DNA of 64,000 bases, taken from NCBI GenBank assembly GCA_029721435.1, contig CM056582.1, forward strand, positions 41,188,611 through 41,252,610, read 5' to 3'. The position numbers and the translations under genes were made by a program. The stretch comes from Gymnothorax reevesii. Taxonomy: Eukaryota; Chordata; Actinopteri; Anguilliformes; Muraenidae. How positions within the stretch are numbered: position 1 is the first letter of the stretch; each line of letters starts with the position of its first letter. This document shows, piece by piece, positions 11,232 to 23,417 of this stretch. The notes beneath the pieces are model-generated. The model ran no database searches, had not been told where the DNA came from, and saw nothing but the letters and a program-made list of their open reading frames with translations.

Positions 11232-12860
11232 TATAGCAACACAGTCGTGCGCAACATGTTCAGTAAAAGCAAAACAATAACACATTGAATCCACAGTGGA
11301 AGGCCAAATGTTGAAAATCCCACAAATGCTGTTTTTTCCAAGCTTTATATTCTTAGATTTCCAAAATTCCTTCTATAAGATTCCAGAAGGGATTATGAAC
11401 TGTTACAGCAGAAATTCTTCACAAATATTCCAGAAGGGTGGTTTATGATCCCTTCAGCAAAAATTCTTTAAAAATACGTAATTGCTTGGCTATTCACTTT
11501 CTGCCATTCCCTCTCCGCAAAAGATAATGATCTCAGCAATATTTGCTTGATGAAAAGTGCAAAAGGCAAAAAAGGAAGAGAAGAGAGAGAACAAGAGCAA
11601 CGCAGAGTGTGGCATATGCCCCCGCCTGTATGTTGATCAAGGGCATATTGAGATGGCTGCTGTGGTGGCCATATTAGATATCACACGACACTGGTTTTCG
11701 AAAGGAACCGTCCTCTAGCCACTCCCAATATTAAGAAATGGCATCAATCCGAAGAGGGATTCTAAAGTTATCCCACGGAAACGGAAAGTTAACGGACAAT
11801 GGACGGACGGGTGGACGGACGGACGGACATGGTGTCGACATAATGCCCCCTTTCCTCTTTAGAGGGCGGGGGCATAAAAAGAGGGTAATCAAGGCTGTGG
11901 GAGGTACCAGGACACAGGTGGGCGTGAACTATACAGAGCAACTCTGTTTGTTACCTAGAAACTGCCAGGAATTTCAAATCGCAAGTTTCAAATGCTGGAG
12001 TGGAAAAAAAGAGCCTAATTGCTATACTGTGATGTCTTCAAAGTGAACCTTCTCTGAGTTGTTTAGCCGTTTCACTAAACTGGAGAAAAGTAATGTCCAT
12101 AATGCTGGTCCTTTCAGTTACAAGTGACAATACCTCACTGGAATACCTCACTGACAGCTTGGAGACTCAAAGTTCCACTACCTCAGATTTTTCAAAGCGT
12201 CAACTGCATTTCAAGCGCAAGCATACAGTAATACATTAATAAAGTTCCTCCACTTCTCAATTCAAATTGTCAAATGCAGGACTTGCACTTTGACTGGGCA
12301 CCTCGTGTACACTGGACATATTTTCTTAGTCGTCATTTTTGCCAACATTGTCAGCGTAACAACAAACCACAGTCATGCATGTTAACCAGTATTCCCACGC
12401 TCAAGGCTAGTTGAACTAAATGAGTAATTAAGTGCCATAGACAAAAAAAAAGTTGTCGTCCTCGTTGAACTGCCAATGTGGTCATCTTAACAGAAAATCC
12501 TAGTTATGTAGCAGCACTACAAAATAACGCCCATTTCTGCCTCAGTAATACCACAGTGCGCCCGGGAACTCCTTGTCTTACCATTGTAAGTAGACAGAAA
12601 ACCATTGCCTGCCAGAGTATTTGTTTTATTTCAATTGTCACATCTACCAGCTGCAAAGTGAGGAATAAAATAATTAGTGATATCTCATCAACCAGGGTAC
12701 TTTTCAGAGCAGTCATCAGGATGTAGTCGGCAATGTTATTGCGTCTCAAACAGTATCTATATCACACAGACTGAGGGTAGTGTTCCTCATACATACGGAA
12801 TATGCAATATCCTGAACAGATTGCCTCGATATGAAAAAGAAAAGGCAGAGATTGCCCCAC
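11232..12860. other. Intron sequence with a GGAC tetranucleotide tract
   Basis: No exon was seen. The stretch 11600-11880 resembles a dispersed repeat ending in a GC-rich GAGGGCGGGGGC motif and contains a GGAC tetranucleotide run. The remainder up to the kringle exon is unremarkable. Confidence 0.4.
11801..11829. repeat. (GGAC)n microsatellite
   Basis: Short interrupted tetranucleotide run GGAC/GGGT at 11801-11829. Confidence 0.7.
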
Positions 12861-13103
12861 CCTGGTGGCAGTCGCAGTAGGCCCAGCCAATGGCCCCAGA
12901 GCTCTGGCGGAAGAAGCACCAGGGGTTTGACTCGCGATCTGGATTACGGCAGTAGTTGTGTTCCCCCAGCCCCCGGCCCGGGTACTGCTGGACATAGTCG
13001 GGAAACTCAGTCCACTTCAGACAGGGAGATCCTGAGTCTGTTTGGGACACGGTGCCATTGTAGTAGCCGAGCTCAGTGAAACCCTCGGAGCAGGAGAGAG
13101 GAG
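12861..13103 (-). CDS. prss12: prss12 (neurotrypsin) exon 3: complete kringle domain
   Basis: The exon encodes one kringle with all six cysteines: LSCSEG, SPCLKW, NYCRNP, PWCFF and the terminal YCDC pair. The landmarks GYYNGTVS and AIGWAYCDC are also present. The closest family known to me is the kringle of neurotrypsin, which in that protein precedes the SRCR domains. Here an SRCR exon follows in phase 11.5 kb downstream. The acceptor is TATCCAG at 13104 onward and the donor G-GTGGGG at 12859-12860. The exon is 243 bp with phase 1 on both sides, so it could be skipped without breaking the frame. A TG/CA microsatellite replaces the usual mixed polypyrimidine tract directly upstream of the acceptor. 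Confidence 0.9.
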
Positions 13104-13109
13104 CTGGAT

Positions 13110-13136
<27 letters not shown>
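13110..13136. repeat. (CA)n microsatellite at the kringle 3' splice site
   Basis: An uninterrupted CA run on the plus strand. In the prss12 transcript it reads (UG)n and ends only a few bases before the AG acceptor of the kringle exon. Confidence 0.9.
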
Positions 13137-13140
<4 letters not shown>

Positions 13141-15309
13141 AACACAAATATGTGTCAGGTAATGGAATACTTAAAAATTCACATTGAGGCTTTTGTATTA
13201 TAACCCCACAGTTTGTACCTTAGAGGTATAGATGTGTAATATTTTCACAAAAAACAGACTTGATGGATGGCATTTAACCTCAAACTACTGAGTCCATTTG
13301 AATAATCTTGGTATCATAATGAAGGTAACACCTTGGGGATTTTTGACATGGTGTAAAAATCAGTGTGTGTGTCATTGAGTCAGCGTGAATGAAGATAGAA
13401 CACAGCATAAATGAAAGATCTCATTTCCGCAGAACAAAATTTTTATCCCGTTTGAAATTATTTAGTTGCGGTCTGAAACCTCTAAAAACTTACAGCACGG
13501 AGCCTCACCGTTATCAGTACTATTGCTTAAAGTCCCCAGATGCCACTAAAACAGCTCTGTCAGTCTGTTGTGCACCACAGTTTTCAGACCCATGGTTTCA
13601 CAGCAAAAGTTTCCCACAGCATCTCACTCCTTCTACCAGCTTGTCTTCTTCCTACATTGCATTCGGGCGCCATCTCTTCCCCAAGCAAAAGGTACACACA
13701 TACCAACTCAATGCACATGATGTAAAAGAAAACGGGACTCACTGAACCAGGTGACTTTCATCAGTTAATACAAGGTGCAATTCTGACGCTTATGTGCCCA
13801 TTGTGGGCAGTTTTTGTGGAAGACCGGGGTTGGAATGGACACTTGACCGATCTACAGCTAAAAAACGTGATACAAAGCGTGGGGTAAAGCACTGTGTGCT
13901 TCCTCAAGCATCATTAAATTTCTACTTGTGCCACAGTTGCCCTTTTGTCTATTTGGATCAGATGGGATAGCCTTCATTGCCCTTGTGCATCGATGAGTCT
14001 TGGGTGCCCAAAACCCTGTCGCTGGTTCATGATTTGTTCCTCCTTGGATCTCTGTCAGTAGGTACTCAACACTGCTGACCGAGAGCGCCGCAGAGGGATC
14101 GCCACCTCTGAGAGGCTCTGATCCACTCATACGGCCATAACGATTTAGCCCTTATTTCAAAGTCACTCAGAGCCCATTTCTCCCACACCCAACAGCAAAA
14201 AAAAAAAACCGACTGTCCGCTTACGGTCTAAGGTCTGTCTGCAGACCTTAGCATGAGCCATTGTTACAAGATAATCAACGTTATTTGCTTAATCTGAGAG
14301 TGGTTTTCATGTTCAGTTCAACTATGTGTTTAGTAAATACTGTAGGATGAAGCAAAAAAACATTTTCATTCTTATACTCTAGAAGCGATGGTATTACTTT
14401 TGAGAACAGAGAGTGTAGTCATCTCAAAAGTAGACATCCTGCTGTATTTATTCCAAAGATGTGTGAACCCCTCCTCTCCTCGGCAAGAAGAGCATCTGTC
14501 CGATAGGTAAGCAGCAGGTGGATGAGGAATTTGGAGAAAATCAGGACCAATGGTTCAAAATCACTGAGGAGAAGTTTTCAAATCCAAGTTTTTGTGCTGT
14601 GAAGCAGCTTCAGATACAGTACAATCACATCTCTTGGTCTCAACTCCGGTCAAAATCTAGCCCAGTGTCCATAATTCACGCTTGTAAGGCTGAACGGCAA
14701 GCAGAAAGGCAGCAATCCTTTACTGAAAAGCAGGTTTTGTATGGTTTGAACCAGCAGGATTTCATAGCAGTTAGGTGCAGCCTGGATCTTCACAGAATCT
14801 GCAGCTCAAGGCAGTCTTCACTGCCCAGAGCCACTTGCTGTCATTGCTGCAGAAATGGATATGAGTGACATTTGCAGGTCAAACAAAAGAATTCCATCCC
14901 CAGATCTCTCTTCTCCATCACCAGGACTACAAGTGCAAAATTCATGACCTCACTGACTGTTTTCCATGTCTCTTATCTCCTGCCTCAGTGCCTACCTTTG
15001 CATGATACAGAGTGTGCAGTGGTACGACTCCTTTATATTTTCTTTCTTTCCTGCCAAATACAATATATGCATATATCAAAGTAGAAATAATGAAAAAACC
15101 CTACGAAACAAAGGCTCAATTGATTCTGAGCCAAACTGCGGCTCGCAAAGCATATCAATGTGCATACAGGGCAAAATTTCTCTGGCTGAAGGTCAGTTCT
15201 GGTTGGCTAAGCCTCACAGGAAAATTGCACTGAAGTATCTCCAGATATTATGCAGTCCATGCACTCTCTCATACAAAAGCATGCACTCCTACTCACACGC
15301 ACACACATA
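13137..15309. other. Intron sequence, nothing recognised
   Basis: No exon or transposon was identified. A small perfect hairpin (10-bp arms 14228-14237 and 14242-14251, 4-nt loop) is present. A 116-codon frame at 14518-14868 has no recognisable domain. Confidence 0.5.
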
Positions 15310-16743
15310 CACCGTCCTCCATAATTATTGGCACCCATGGTTAAGATGTGTTCTTTAGCTTCTAATAAATTCAGTTTTTTTCTAAATAATAGAGGATCAC
15401 AATGAAAAAATAGCAAAATCCAACCTTTAATTCAAGAATGTGTGCCACAATTATTAGCACTTCTGATGTTAATACTTTTTACAACCCCCTTTTGCCAACA
15501 AAACTGCGCCTAATCTTCCCCTATAATGTTTCACAAGATGGGAGAATACAGAAAGTGGGATCTTCGACCATTCCTCTTTGCACAATCTCTCTAAATCATC
15601 CAGCGACCTGGGTCCTCTCCTCTGCACTCTCCTCTTCAGCTCACTTCACAGGTTTCCAATGGGGTTGAGGCCTGGGGACTGACATGGTCATGGGAGGAGC
15701 TTGATTCTGTGTCTGGTGAACCATTTCTGTGTAGATTTGGCCACATGTGTTGGGTCATTATCTTGCTGAAAGACCCAGTGACGACCCATCTTCAGCTTTC
15801 GGGCAGAGGCCACCAGATTTTGATTTAAAATGTCCTGGTATTTCAAAGCGTTCATGATGCCATGCACCCCAACAAGGTTCCCAGGGCCTCAGGAAGAGAA
15901 ACAGACCCACAGCATCACTGATCCTCCCCCATACTTCACAGTGGGCATGAGGTGCTTTTCTGCATACTCATCTTTTGTGTTCCGTCAGACCCACTTAGAG
16001 TGTTTGTTGCCAAAAAGTTCTATCTTGGTCTCATCTGACCAAAGCACACAGTCCCAGTTGAAGTCCCAGTACCGCTTACCGGACTCCAGACATTTGCTTT
16101 TATGATTGTGAGTGAGAAAAGGTTTTTTCCGTGCATGCCTCCCAAACAGCTTGTTGGCATGTAGATAGCACTTGTGGTTGTTTTGGAGACTTTGTGACCC
16201 CAAGATGCTACCATTTGTTGCCATTCTTTAACAGTGAGCTTTGGGGAACTTTTTATTTCTCTTACCATCCTCCTCACTGTGCATGGTGGCAAAATAACCT
16301 TGCGTCCTCGTCCAGGCTTGTTTACCACTGTTCCAGTTGTTTTAAACTTCTTAATGATTCTTCTGACAGTAGATATGGGCAGGTGCAGTGAGTGGCTATT
16401 TTCTTGTAGCCATTGCCTGACTTGTGAAGGTCGACACACATCTATCTGCCTTACTTGAATGGTGAGTTCCTTTGTCTTTCCCATGTTGAAGAGTGGATAA
16501 GAGAAATGGCCTCTGTGTCACGTCATATTTATACCCCAGGGAAACAGAAAGTATTGAATGACTAATTATATGTTCCTAGATACTCTGATCAACTTTGTAA
16601 ACTACTGTAGAAATGACAGAAATACTTCAATGACATTTATTTCCTAGGAAGTGGAATACTCTCAGTGTGAGAGTATGCCTCTGCAATCAATGAAAATTGA
16701 ATTTATTTTAAGGCTCTTAACACATCTTAACCAGAGGGCGCTG
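15310..16743 (-). mobile_element. Tc1-like DNA transposon, degraded
   Basis: TA lies at 15308-15309 and 16744-16745. The left terminal repeat carries the fish Tc1 signature CCTCCATAATTATTGGCACC. At the right end only TAACCAG and AGGGCGCTG remain, so about 18 bp inside that terminal repeat have been lost. The element is the same family as the copy at 47556-49153, in opposite orientation. Its transposase is broken. Confidence 0.9.
15560..16484 (-). pseudogene. Tc1-family transposase, inactivated
   Basis: The frame begins at 16484 with MGKTKELTIQVRQ and keeps the paired-like helix-turn-helix (ISTVRRIIKKFKTTGTV) and a GRGRK linker. The catalytic region is spread over other frames: LWSDETK (first Asp) near 16040 and a QQDND block (second Asp) near 15765. 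In the third block the usual NPIE reads NPIG at about 15660, so the catalytic Glu is missing. Frameshifts separate these parts. Tc1/mariner transposases bind the terminal repeats and cut and paste the element at TA sites; this copy cannot do so. Confidence 0.85.
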
Positions 16744-16745
16744 TA

Positions 16746-17582
16746 TACACACACAAACCCTCGCTCATATGCACATACGGATCCAACCGCAAACATGCTC
16801 TCAGACAATTCTTCCGGTACACTATCAGACCCATATGTGCAAGCACACAAAAACATGCACTGCTTTCAATGCTGAATAATTTACATGCAATAATTGAAGG
16901 AGACCACAGTATTTAAGCAAAAAAAAATTGCCTTGAGGTAATTATCTGGTGTTCACATTAAAAAACTCAGGGGACACTCAGCTGTCTGTACTTATCCGCA
17001 GTAAGAAAGATGCGTGAAAAATTCAAATCAGCCTGATTGAAGCCCTCTGAGAACCCAAAAGGGAACCATGTGGTGCCATTGTGGACAACAGCATCTTCTG
17101 TCACAAGGCCTCGCAAATGAAGTTTCTAACAGAGTTCCATAATCAGACCAAAAAGATAATTTGGAATAGCCACTCTTGAAGACAGAGATGAACAGATAAA
17201 GGAAACAAAAAAATAACAGAGCAACTGACACAATCCATCATACTGCATTAATTTAAACCCTGCAAACTCTCATCACGATGCAGTGAAATAATAAAAATAA
17301 AAATAGTGCAACAGGCACCGTAGCTCATCTGGACAATAAATCTCCCGTGACCAGGAGTAAGTAAAAAATTTTATACGTATTTATCACTTGATCTCGGGCA
17401 CATTGATTGATTAATTTTAGTAATACATACAGTATATTAAAGTAATCTTATTACCCTAAACTATAATGTATACTGGGATAATTTCAGACTGGTTACTCTT
17501 GAAAACTTGTAAAATGTTATTATCATTCTTTGGATATAATCTGGATTTTCAGTCAATCGCTAGACATAAATAATTGTAATTT
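16746..17582. other. Intron sequence, nothing recognised
   Basis: AT-rich sequence without exon or repeat signatures; short CA-rich stretches follow the Tc1 element. Confidence 0.5.
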
Positions 17583-17925
17583 AGCCCCTCAGAAAAATAG
17601 TGGTCTATCTCTGATTTAGTAATGTTCCGAGTTAGACCCATTTTTCATGGTAAAGGTAAAATCTATTCATGCAATAATGGGCCAGAATATTGTTCGTTCC
17701 ACCTCCAAAATTCTTAGTTTTTAAGCGAAATATACAAAAATAACAAAAATCGTCAACGTTGACAACAAAATACTTTCTGACCATGAATGCGAAAATTCAA
17801 AAGATGTCACTTCAAGACAGGTCTAAATGCTTACTGGCATGCTGAATTTGACAACGTCGAAACTTGGAAGCTGTTTTCTCAAAATGATAAAAAATGGAGT
17901 TAGACCACTATTGTTCTGAGGGGCT
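17583..17925. mobile_element. MITE with 27-bp terminal inverted repeats
   Basis: The left end AGCCCCTCAGAAAAATAGTG and following GTCTA is mirrored on the right by TAGACCACTATTGTTCTGAG and GGGCT. There is about one mismatch per 12 bp. The interior (343 bp in total) has no coding frame. No convincing target duplication was found, so the superfamily is left open. Confidence 0.65.
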
Positions 17926-18799
17926 CAATTAATACTGTGAACTGATTGAATGATCAATTAGATACCAACTTGGGTGAAAATGTTTAGCGTTTGAAATTAC
18001 ATGTACACTGTATTAAAAATCAGGCAACATGTGTGGACTCTTATTTTTACATGATTAAACCCTAGAGGTAAAAAATAAATTGATCAGTTCAACTGCTGCA
18101 TTAAAAGAATATTCCAAGATGTTTGAAATAAAATAGAAACAATTCAAACAAGTTTCATGTATCCATAGGCAGGAGGAAGATACATGCCAAGTTTCAGCTC
18201 ATTTGGTGGCGGTGCAACAATTTCTGAATTCACTTTCTGAAAAATATTGCAGGCGTGCCATAATGACAAAGGACAAACTAGAAGGGCACTCGGTAGTGCG
18301 CGTGCCTCCTCCATGCCATATGTCAGTAGTATTGGTTCTTCTGGATCAAGAATCCAGAATATGTTCTGGATCACTTCCAAAATTAAATCAACTCATCCTT
18401 AGACTACCACCTACCATCGTACCAAATTTCGTGCCAATCTGTTCATAAATTTTTGAGTTATACAGCTATTAGACAGACAAACAATAAAATGAAAGGTCGT
18501 TCTTAGAATGACGACTTGCCGAAATCAAAATTTAGAAAGGTGAAAATATATATCATATTGCCCAAAGAACTGAATCAAAAAAAAAAAAAGACACCTAAAC
18601 ACTAGAACCGTATTGCGTTGACAAAAAGAATAGCGTTAGATTCAAGTCACTATCTTCATTACAAATTAGGTTTTGGATAAAAATATGCTTTCGACTTCTT
18701 GTGTGACCTAGACCTTTGACATAGAAACTAAAAAAACTATAGGACTCTGGCCACTAACCTATGCTAACGGATCTCCAAGTTTTGTTAAGATTGGTGCGG
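17926..18799. other. Intron sequence, possible old repeat
   Basis: The part 18140-18535 has phrases typical of old dispersed fish repeats (CCAAGTTTCAGCTCATTTGG, GTGCCAATCTGTTCATAAAT), but no ends were defined. The rest is AT-rich and unremarkable. Confidence 0.4.
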
Positions 18800-21366
18800 G
18801 ATAAATGGAAAAAGGTTGTGTCACAAACAAACTGACTTACAGATGGCAAACACAACTGACTGAAATCGTACGATATTGTCAAGTAAAAAACAGCAGTAAA
18901 AACATAACTTGTAATATTCTGAAAGTAGCGCCATTAAAAATGCACGGGCGAAGTATGTCCTGGATTTGTGGGGAATTGAGCAATCAACTGTTTTTCATCG
19001 CTTTTCCAGTGAGATATGAGTGGAATTAAAGAAGAGCGTGTGGCACTGTAATCCTGAAGCACACCACGCGAACACGGCAAGCACTTCAGTAATGAAAAAC
19101 ATTGAGCCATTTGTGATGTGTAAAGTGACGCTTGACTTATTATTTTGGGTGTGGTCAATAGCCAAGATACTGCGAACAAAAAAGAAAAGTGCTCCAGCAT
19201 CTAAATAAAGAAACGGTTTGCGACACAGGAGAGAGAAAAAGATCCTTTGGCATGTTATGGACAGGTCTCAGCCCCCAAGAGGTGGTGCATCTTCTACACT
19301 GTCACCAGTCAACAGTCAGTCGGCTGTCTGTTCGAGAATGGAAAACGGGCACCATCGCTGACCAAACCCGCTTAGGGCAGCCGCGAGTGACTACGGTCGC
19401 TCAAGAGGGCCACATCCGGTTACAGCCTGCGCGTGACAGATTTCGGACAGCAACCCAAACTGATCATGAAACGAGGGGTCTGAGAGGTCTGAGGGTGAGC
19501 GCAAGTACCGTTTGACGCTGTCTATATCAGCAAGACAGGCGTGCACACGGCCCCAACAGAAAACTCATTTTTTGCCCATGCACTGAGCTGTTTTAGCGCA
19601 ACTCAGTTTGACAGGGAGCATAAAGATTGGACTCAGGGGCAGGAAACAGGTCATGTGGTCTGATGAGTCCAGATTTACCCTATTCCAGAGTGATGGGCGC
19701 ATTAGGGTGAGAAGAGAGGCAGACGAAGTGATGCACCCATGATGCTTAGCGCTTACTCTTCCAGCCTGTGCGGGCAGTATTCTGATCTGCCGTTGCTTCA
19801 GTTGGTCAGGTTTAGATTCAGCACGGACACATGCCCAAAAATTGAGGTCAGCTGACTTCCTGAATATACTAATTGACCAGGTTTATCCATAAATGGATTC
19901 TTTTCTTCCCAGATGGCAGGGGCATATTCTAAGAAGACAATACCAGGATTCATTGAGCTAAAATAGTGAAAGAGTAGTTCAGGGAACATGAGACATCATT
20001 TTCTCTAATGGATTGGCCACCACAGAGTCCAGTTCATAACCCCACTGAGAATCATTGGGATGTGCTGGAGAAGACATTTCGCAGCAGTGCGATTCTCCCA
20101 TCATCATCACAAGCTCTTGACGAAAAATTTGTGCAACTCTGGACAAAAATAAATGCAGTGACATTGCATAAGCTTATCAAAAAGATGTTACGGAGAATGC
20201 ATGCCATAATCAAAGCTAAAGGCTGTCCAACAAAATATTTGAGTGTGTGACTTCTTTTAGGCCGGGCAGTGTACTTCCCTCGCTAAACAATAAAACACAC
20301 TGGGAACAGGATGGCAGCACAAAACGAGCGCTTGGCAGAGGCTGTGGCATCATGTCCCCTGATGCTGGCTGTGAGCTCCCAGCCATCCTACTGAGCATTT
20401 CTCTCTAATGCAGAAACAGCGCTCGAGAGGATCCTCCATTCTGTTCCCATAATCCATTTTCCCTGGATGATGTTCCCAGCACAATGAATATTTGATATGG
20501 TACACACACAAAACAAATGCACAGACCGCGTGTTGGCCTGCAGTGCTGGCAGAGGAAGATCTCTGTGTGAGGTGGTATCAGTGCCCACTCAGTGTGTGTG
20601 CGCGTGTGTTTCTTCCAGCAGTGGCTGTTTATGAGCCACACACAGCCAACATGAAATCATCTTTAGAGAAAACACTGATCACCCATTACACTGTTTAAAA
20701 GCTTGAGCTGAGCCCTTTAAAACCACACCCCACCCCATCACCGACCTTTCACCCCACCCAACACCGACCCCAGATCTACACCCCTCCCCTGTCTCAACCT
20801 GGAACAAGCTTTATCTCCATACTGGAATTAAAAAAAACGAATTCTCCAACATCAATTAAAATGTGCTAATACTGGAGCCTAATAAATGGCAGTTTGGGTG
20901 AGTTGAGCACACAGTTTTCAGGGAGATGGGGGGGGGGAGAATCTGACGTTGCCTGCAGTCGAGTTTGTGAGGGCTGTTTCTGTGTTAAGCTTCACATTAG
21001 GAGCAGTCTTCTCACAGACCTGGCTCATTTATATACAAGAAATAATTCAGGGTAGAACAAAACACAGCTCGAGGGCTTATTTTCATACGTGTGCACATCC
21101 AATTTTCCCTTCTTGCTAGAGCCAAGTTTAAAGATTTCAAAAACACTGGGGATCAGAATATTTGTTTTTCGCTCATGAAAACTTATTGGCAGACCCAGTA
21201 AAATGTGCAAAACCATAAGTCCACCGTAAACTGCAAGAGTACCTTCGAATGATGAGGTGACAACCTTTGGTTTTTCAGTTCGCCCACTCGTTATGTACAG
21301 GACTTGAGCACCTCTTTGAGTAAAAGTGGTTTGGGTGAGTATTCTTCACCACCGATAGGACTGACT
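18800..21366. repeat. Tandem duplication, first (complete) unit, 2567 bp
   Basis: The unit begins GATAAATGGAAAAAGG and ends GGACTGACT. It is followed directly by a second copy (21367-22727). The first 734 bp (18800-19533) recur at 21367-22100 with a single substitution seen (18872 region, A to T). The last 626 bp (20741-21366) recur at 22101-22727 with about ten differences. The middle 1207 bp (19534-20740) are absent from the second copy. The unit contains a decayed Tc1 element. Confidence 0.85.
19200..20271 (+). pseudogene. Tc1-like transposon remnant with transposase pieces
   Basis: The frame at 19189-19515 encodes a Tc1 helix-turn-helix region (GMLWTGLSPQEVVHLLHCHQ, STVSRL) followed by GQPRVTT and DRFRTATQT. 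Further pieces follow in other frames: MWSDESRF (first Asp) near 19655, and DWPPQSP then [12 protein letters not shown] (Glu block) at about 20008-20070. The frame ends in [13 protein letters not shown]. The right terminus GGGCAGTG before TA (20272-20273) looks like a Tc1 end; no matching left end was found. Several stops and frameshifts make it inactive. Its first third is duplicated at 21756-22100. Confidence 0.75.
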
Positions 21367-22727
21367 GATAAATGGAAAAAGGTTGTGTCACAAACAAACT
21401 GACTTACAGATGGCAAACACAACTGACTGAAATCGTACGATTTTGTCAAGTAAAAAACAGCAGTAAAAACATAACTTGTAATATTCTGAAAGTAGCGCCA
21501 TTAAAAATGCACGGGCGAAGTATGTCCTGGATTTGTGGGGAATTGAGCAATCAACTGTTTTTCATCGCTTTTCCAGTGAGATATGAGTGGAATTAAAGAA
21601 GAGCGTGTGGCACTGTAATCCTGAAGCACACCACGCGAACACGGCAAGCACTTCAGTAATGAAAAACATTGAGCCATTTGTGATGTGTAAAGTGACGCTT
21701 GACTTATTATTTTGGGTGTGGTCAATAGCCAAGATACTGCGAACAAAAAAGAAAAGTGCTCCAGCATCTAAATAAAGAAACGGTTTGCGACACAGGAGAG
21801 AGAAAAAGATCCTTTGGCATGTTATGGACAGGTCTCAGCCCCCAAGAGGTGGTGCATCTTCTACACTGTCACCAGTCAACAGTCAGTCGGCTGTCTGTTC
21901 GAGAATGGAAAACGGGCACCATCGCTGACCAAACCCGCTTAGGGCAGCCGCGAGTGACTACGGTCGCTCAAGAGGGCCACATCCGGTTACAGCCTGCGCG
22001 TGACAGATTTCGGACAGCAACCCAAACTGATCATGAAACGAGGGGTCTGAGAGGTCTGAGGGTGAGCGCAAGTACCGTTTGACGCTGTCTATATCAGCAA
22101 CCGACCACCCAACCCCACCCAACACCGACCCCAGATCTACACCCCTCCCCTGTCTCAACCTGGAACAAGCTTTATCTCCATACTGGAATTAAAAAAAACG
22201 AATTCTCCAACATCAATTAAAATGTGCTAATACTGGAGCCTAATAAATGGCAGTTTGGGTGAGTTGTGCACACAGTTTTCAGGGAGATGGGGGGGGGGAG
22301 AATCTGACGTTGCCTGCAGTCGAGTTTGTGAGGGCTGTTTCTGTGTTAAGCTTCACATTAGGAGCAGTCTTCTCACAGACCTGGCTCATTTATATACAAG
22401 AAATAATTCAGGGTAGAACAAAACACAGCTCGAGGGCTTATTTTCATACGTGTGCACATCCAATTTTTCCTTCTTGCAAGAGCCAGGTTTAAAGATTTTA
22501 AAAACACTGGGGATCAGAATATTAGTTTTTCGCTCATGAAAACTTATTGGCAGACCCAGTAAAATGTGCAAAACCATAAGTCCACCGTAAACTGCAAGAG
22601 TACCTTCAAGTGATGAGGTGACAACCTTTGGTTTTTCAGTTCGCCCACTCGTTATGTACAGGACTTGAGCACCTCTTTGAGTAAAAGTGGTTTGGGTGAG
22701 TATTCTTCACCACCAATAGGGCTGACT
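21367..22727. repeat. Tandem duplication, second (internally deleted) unit, 1361 bp
   Basis: This is a copy of 18800-21366 lacking 1207 internal bases. The deletion joins ATATCAGCAA (22091-22100) directly to CCGACC (22101). The junctions share only CA/CAA. It includes a truncated copy of the Tc1 helix-turn-helix coding segment (21756-22082). Confidence 0.85.
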
Positions 22728-23197
22728 TTTAAATTTATCTCATATTTTATGATATCGGACTTGTGCACTCCTAGAGATAAGCTCTTCAAATACTGTACAG
22801 TTGTAATGGTAACACAATTCACACACAGTTTCAACAATCCAGAAAACCCAATTTGTCTTTGTGATTTAGCTGACTGGATATAATGTATAAACAAATAGTA
22901 CTCAGCCCTCCATTACCCAAAATGGACTGTATCACCCTAGGAGTCCCACTCTGGACATCTAAAACACCATTATGTAATCAAATTTTCTTTATTTCATTTA
23001 TATTAATTGACGCAATGAAGTCACACCGCCTACAGCTATGACCTCCAAGCCTGCCATCCACCTGTCCTGCACTGACAGTACAGACTGACTGACAGATGTA
23101 ATGCCATGAGAGTATAACAGACCTAGAAAGAGAAAGTGTGTGTGCATATAAATTAGGGGTTTGTATTATGTCAATGTTTGCAAGTGTGCGTCTCTGT

Positions 23198-23228
<31 letters not shown>

Positions 23229-23374
23229 CGCTTGCACAAGGGCTAAAGGGGTTAGTATGAGCATGAGTGTGAATCAGTGTGTGTGGACGTGTTGAAAAAT
23301 ATCCATCTGGGTATGCCTGCCTGATGCATATGAAATGTGTAAAACATGTTTAGTGTGTTTAGACACAAACCTAC
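22728..23374. other. Intron sequence with TG repeat
   Basis: No exon beyond the microsatellite region and none of the known repeat ends. Confidence 0.5.
23195..23229. repeat. (TG)n microsatellite
   Basis: TG dinucleotide run with one GA interruption. Confidence 0.9.
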
Positions 23375-23417
23375 CTGCATTTTGCACCGTGTTTAAGTAG
23401 CTGTCATCAGGTATAGC
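23375..23417 (-). CDS. prss12: prss12 (neurotrypsin) exon 2: 43-bp linker exon
   Basis: This short exon has a strong acceptor, with the pyrimidine-rich CTCTTGTTGTCTCCTCAG immediately before it, and a strong donor (GCAG then GTAGGT). It encodes AIPDDSYLNTVQNA plus one base. It starts in phase 0, matching the end of the signal-peptide exon, and ends in phase 1, matching the start of the kringle exon. No other arrangement of these three exons keeps the frame. The peptide would be the short spacer between signal peptide and kringle; mammalian neurotrypsin has a longer proline-rich spacer here. The exon identity rests on splice sites and phase, since the peptide is too short for homology. Confidence 0.75.

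Noticed and set aside
14518..14868. 116-codon plus-strand frame in the prss12 intron
   Set aside because: No domain, no splice-site support and no repeat family recognised; treated as chance.
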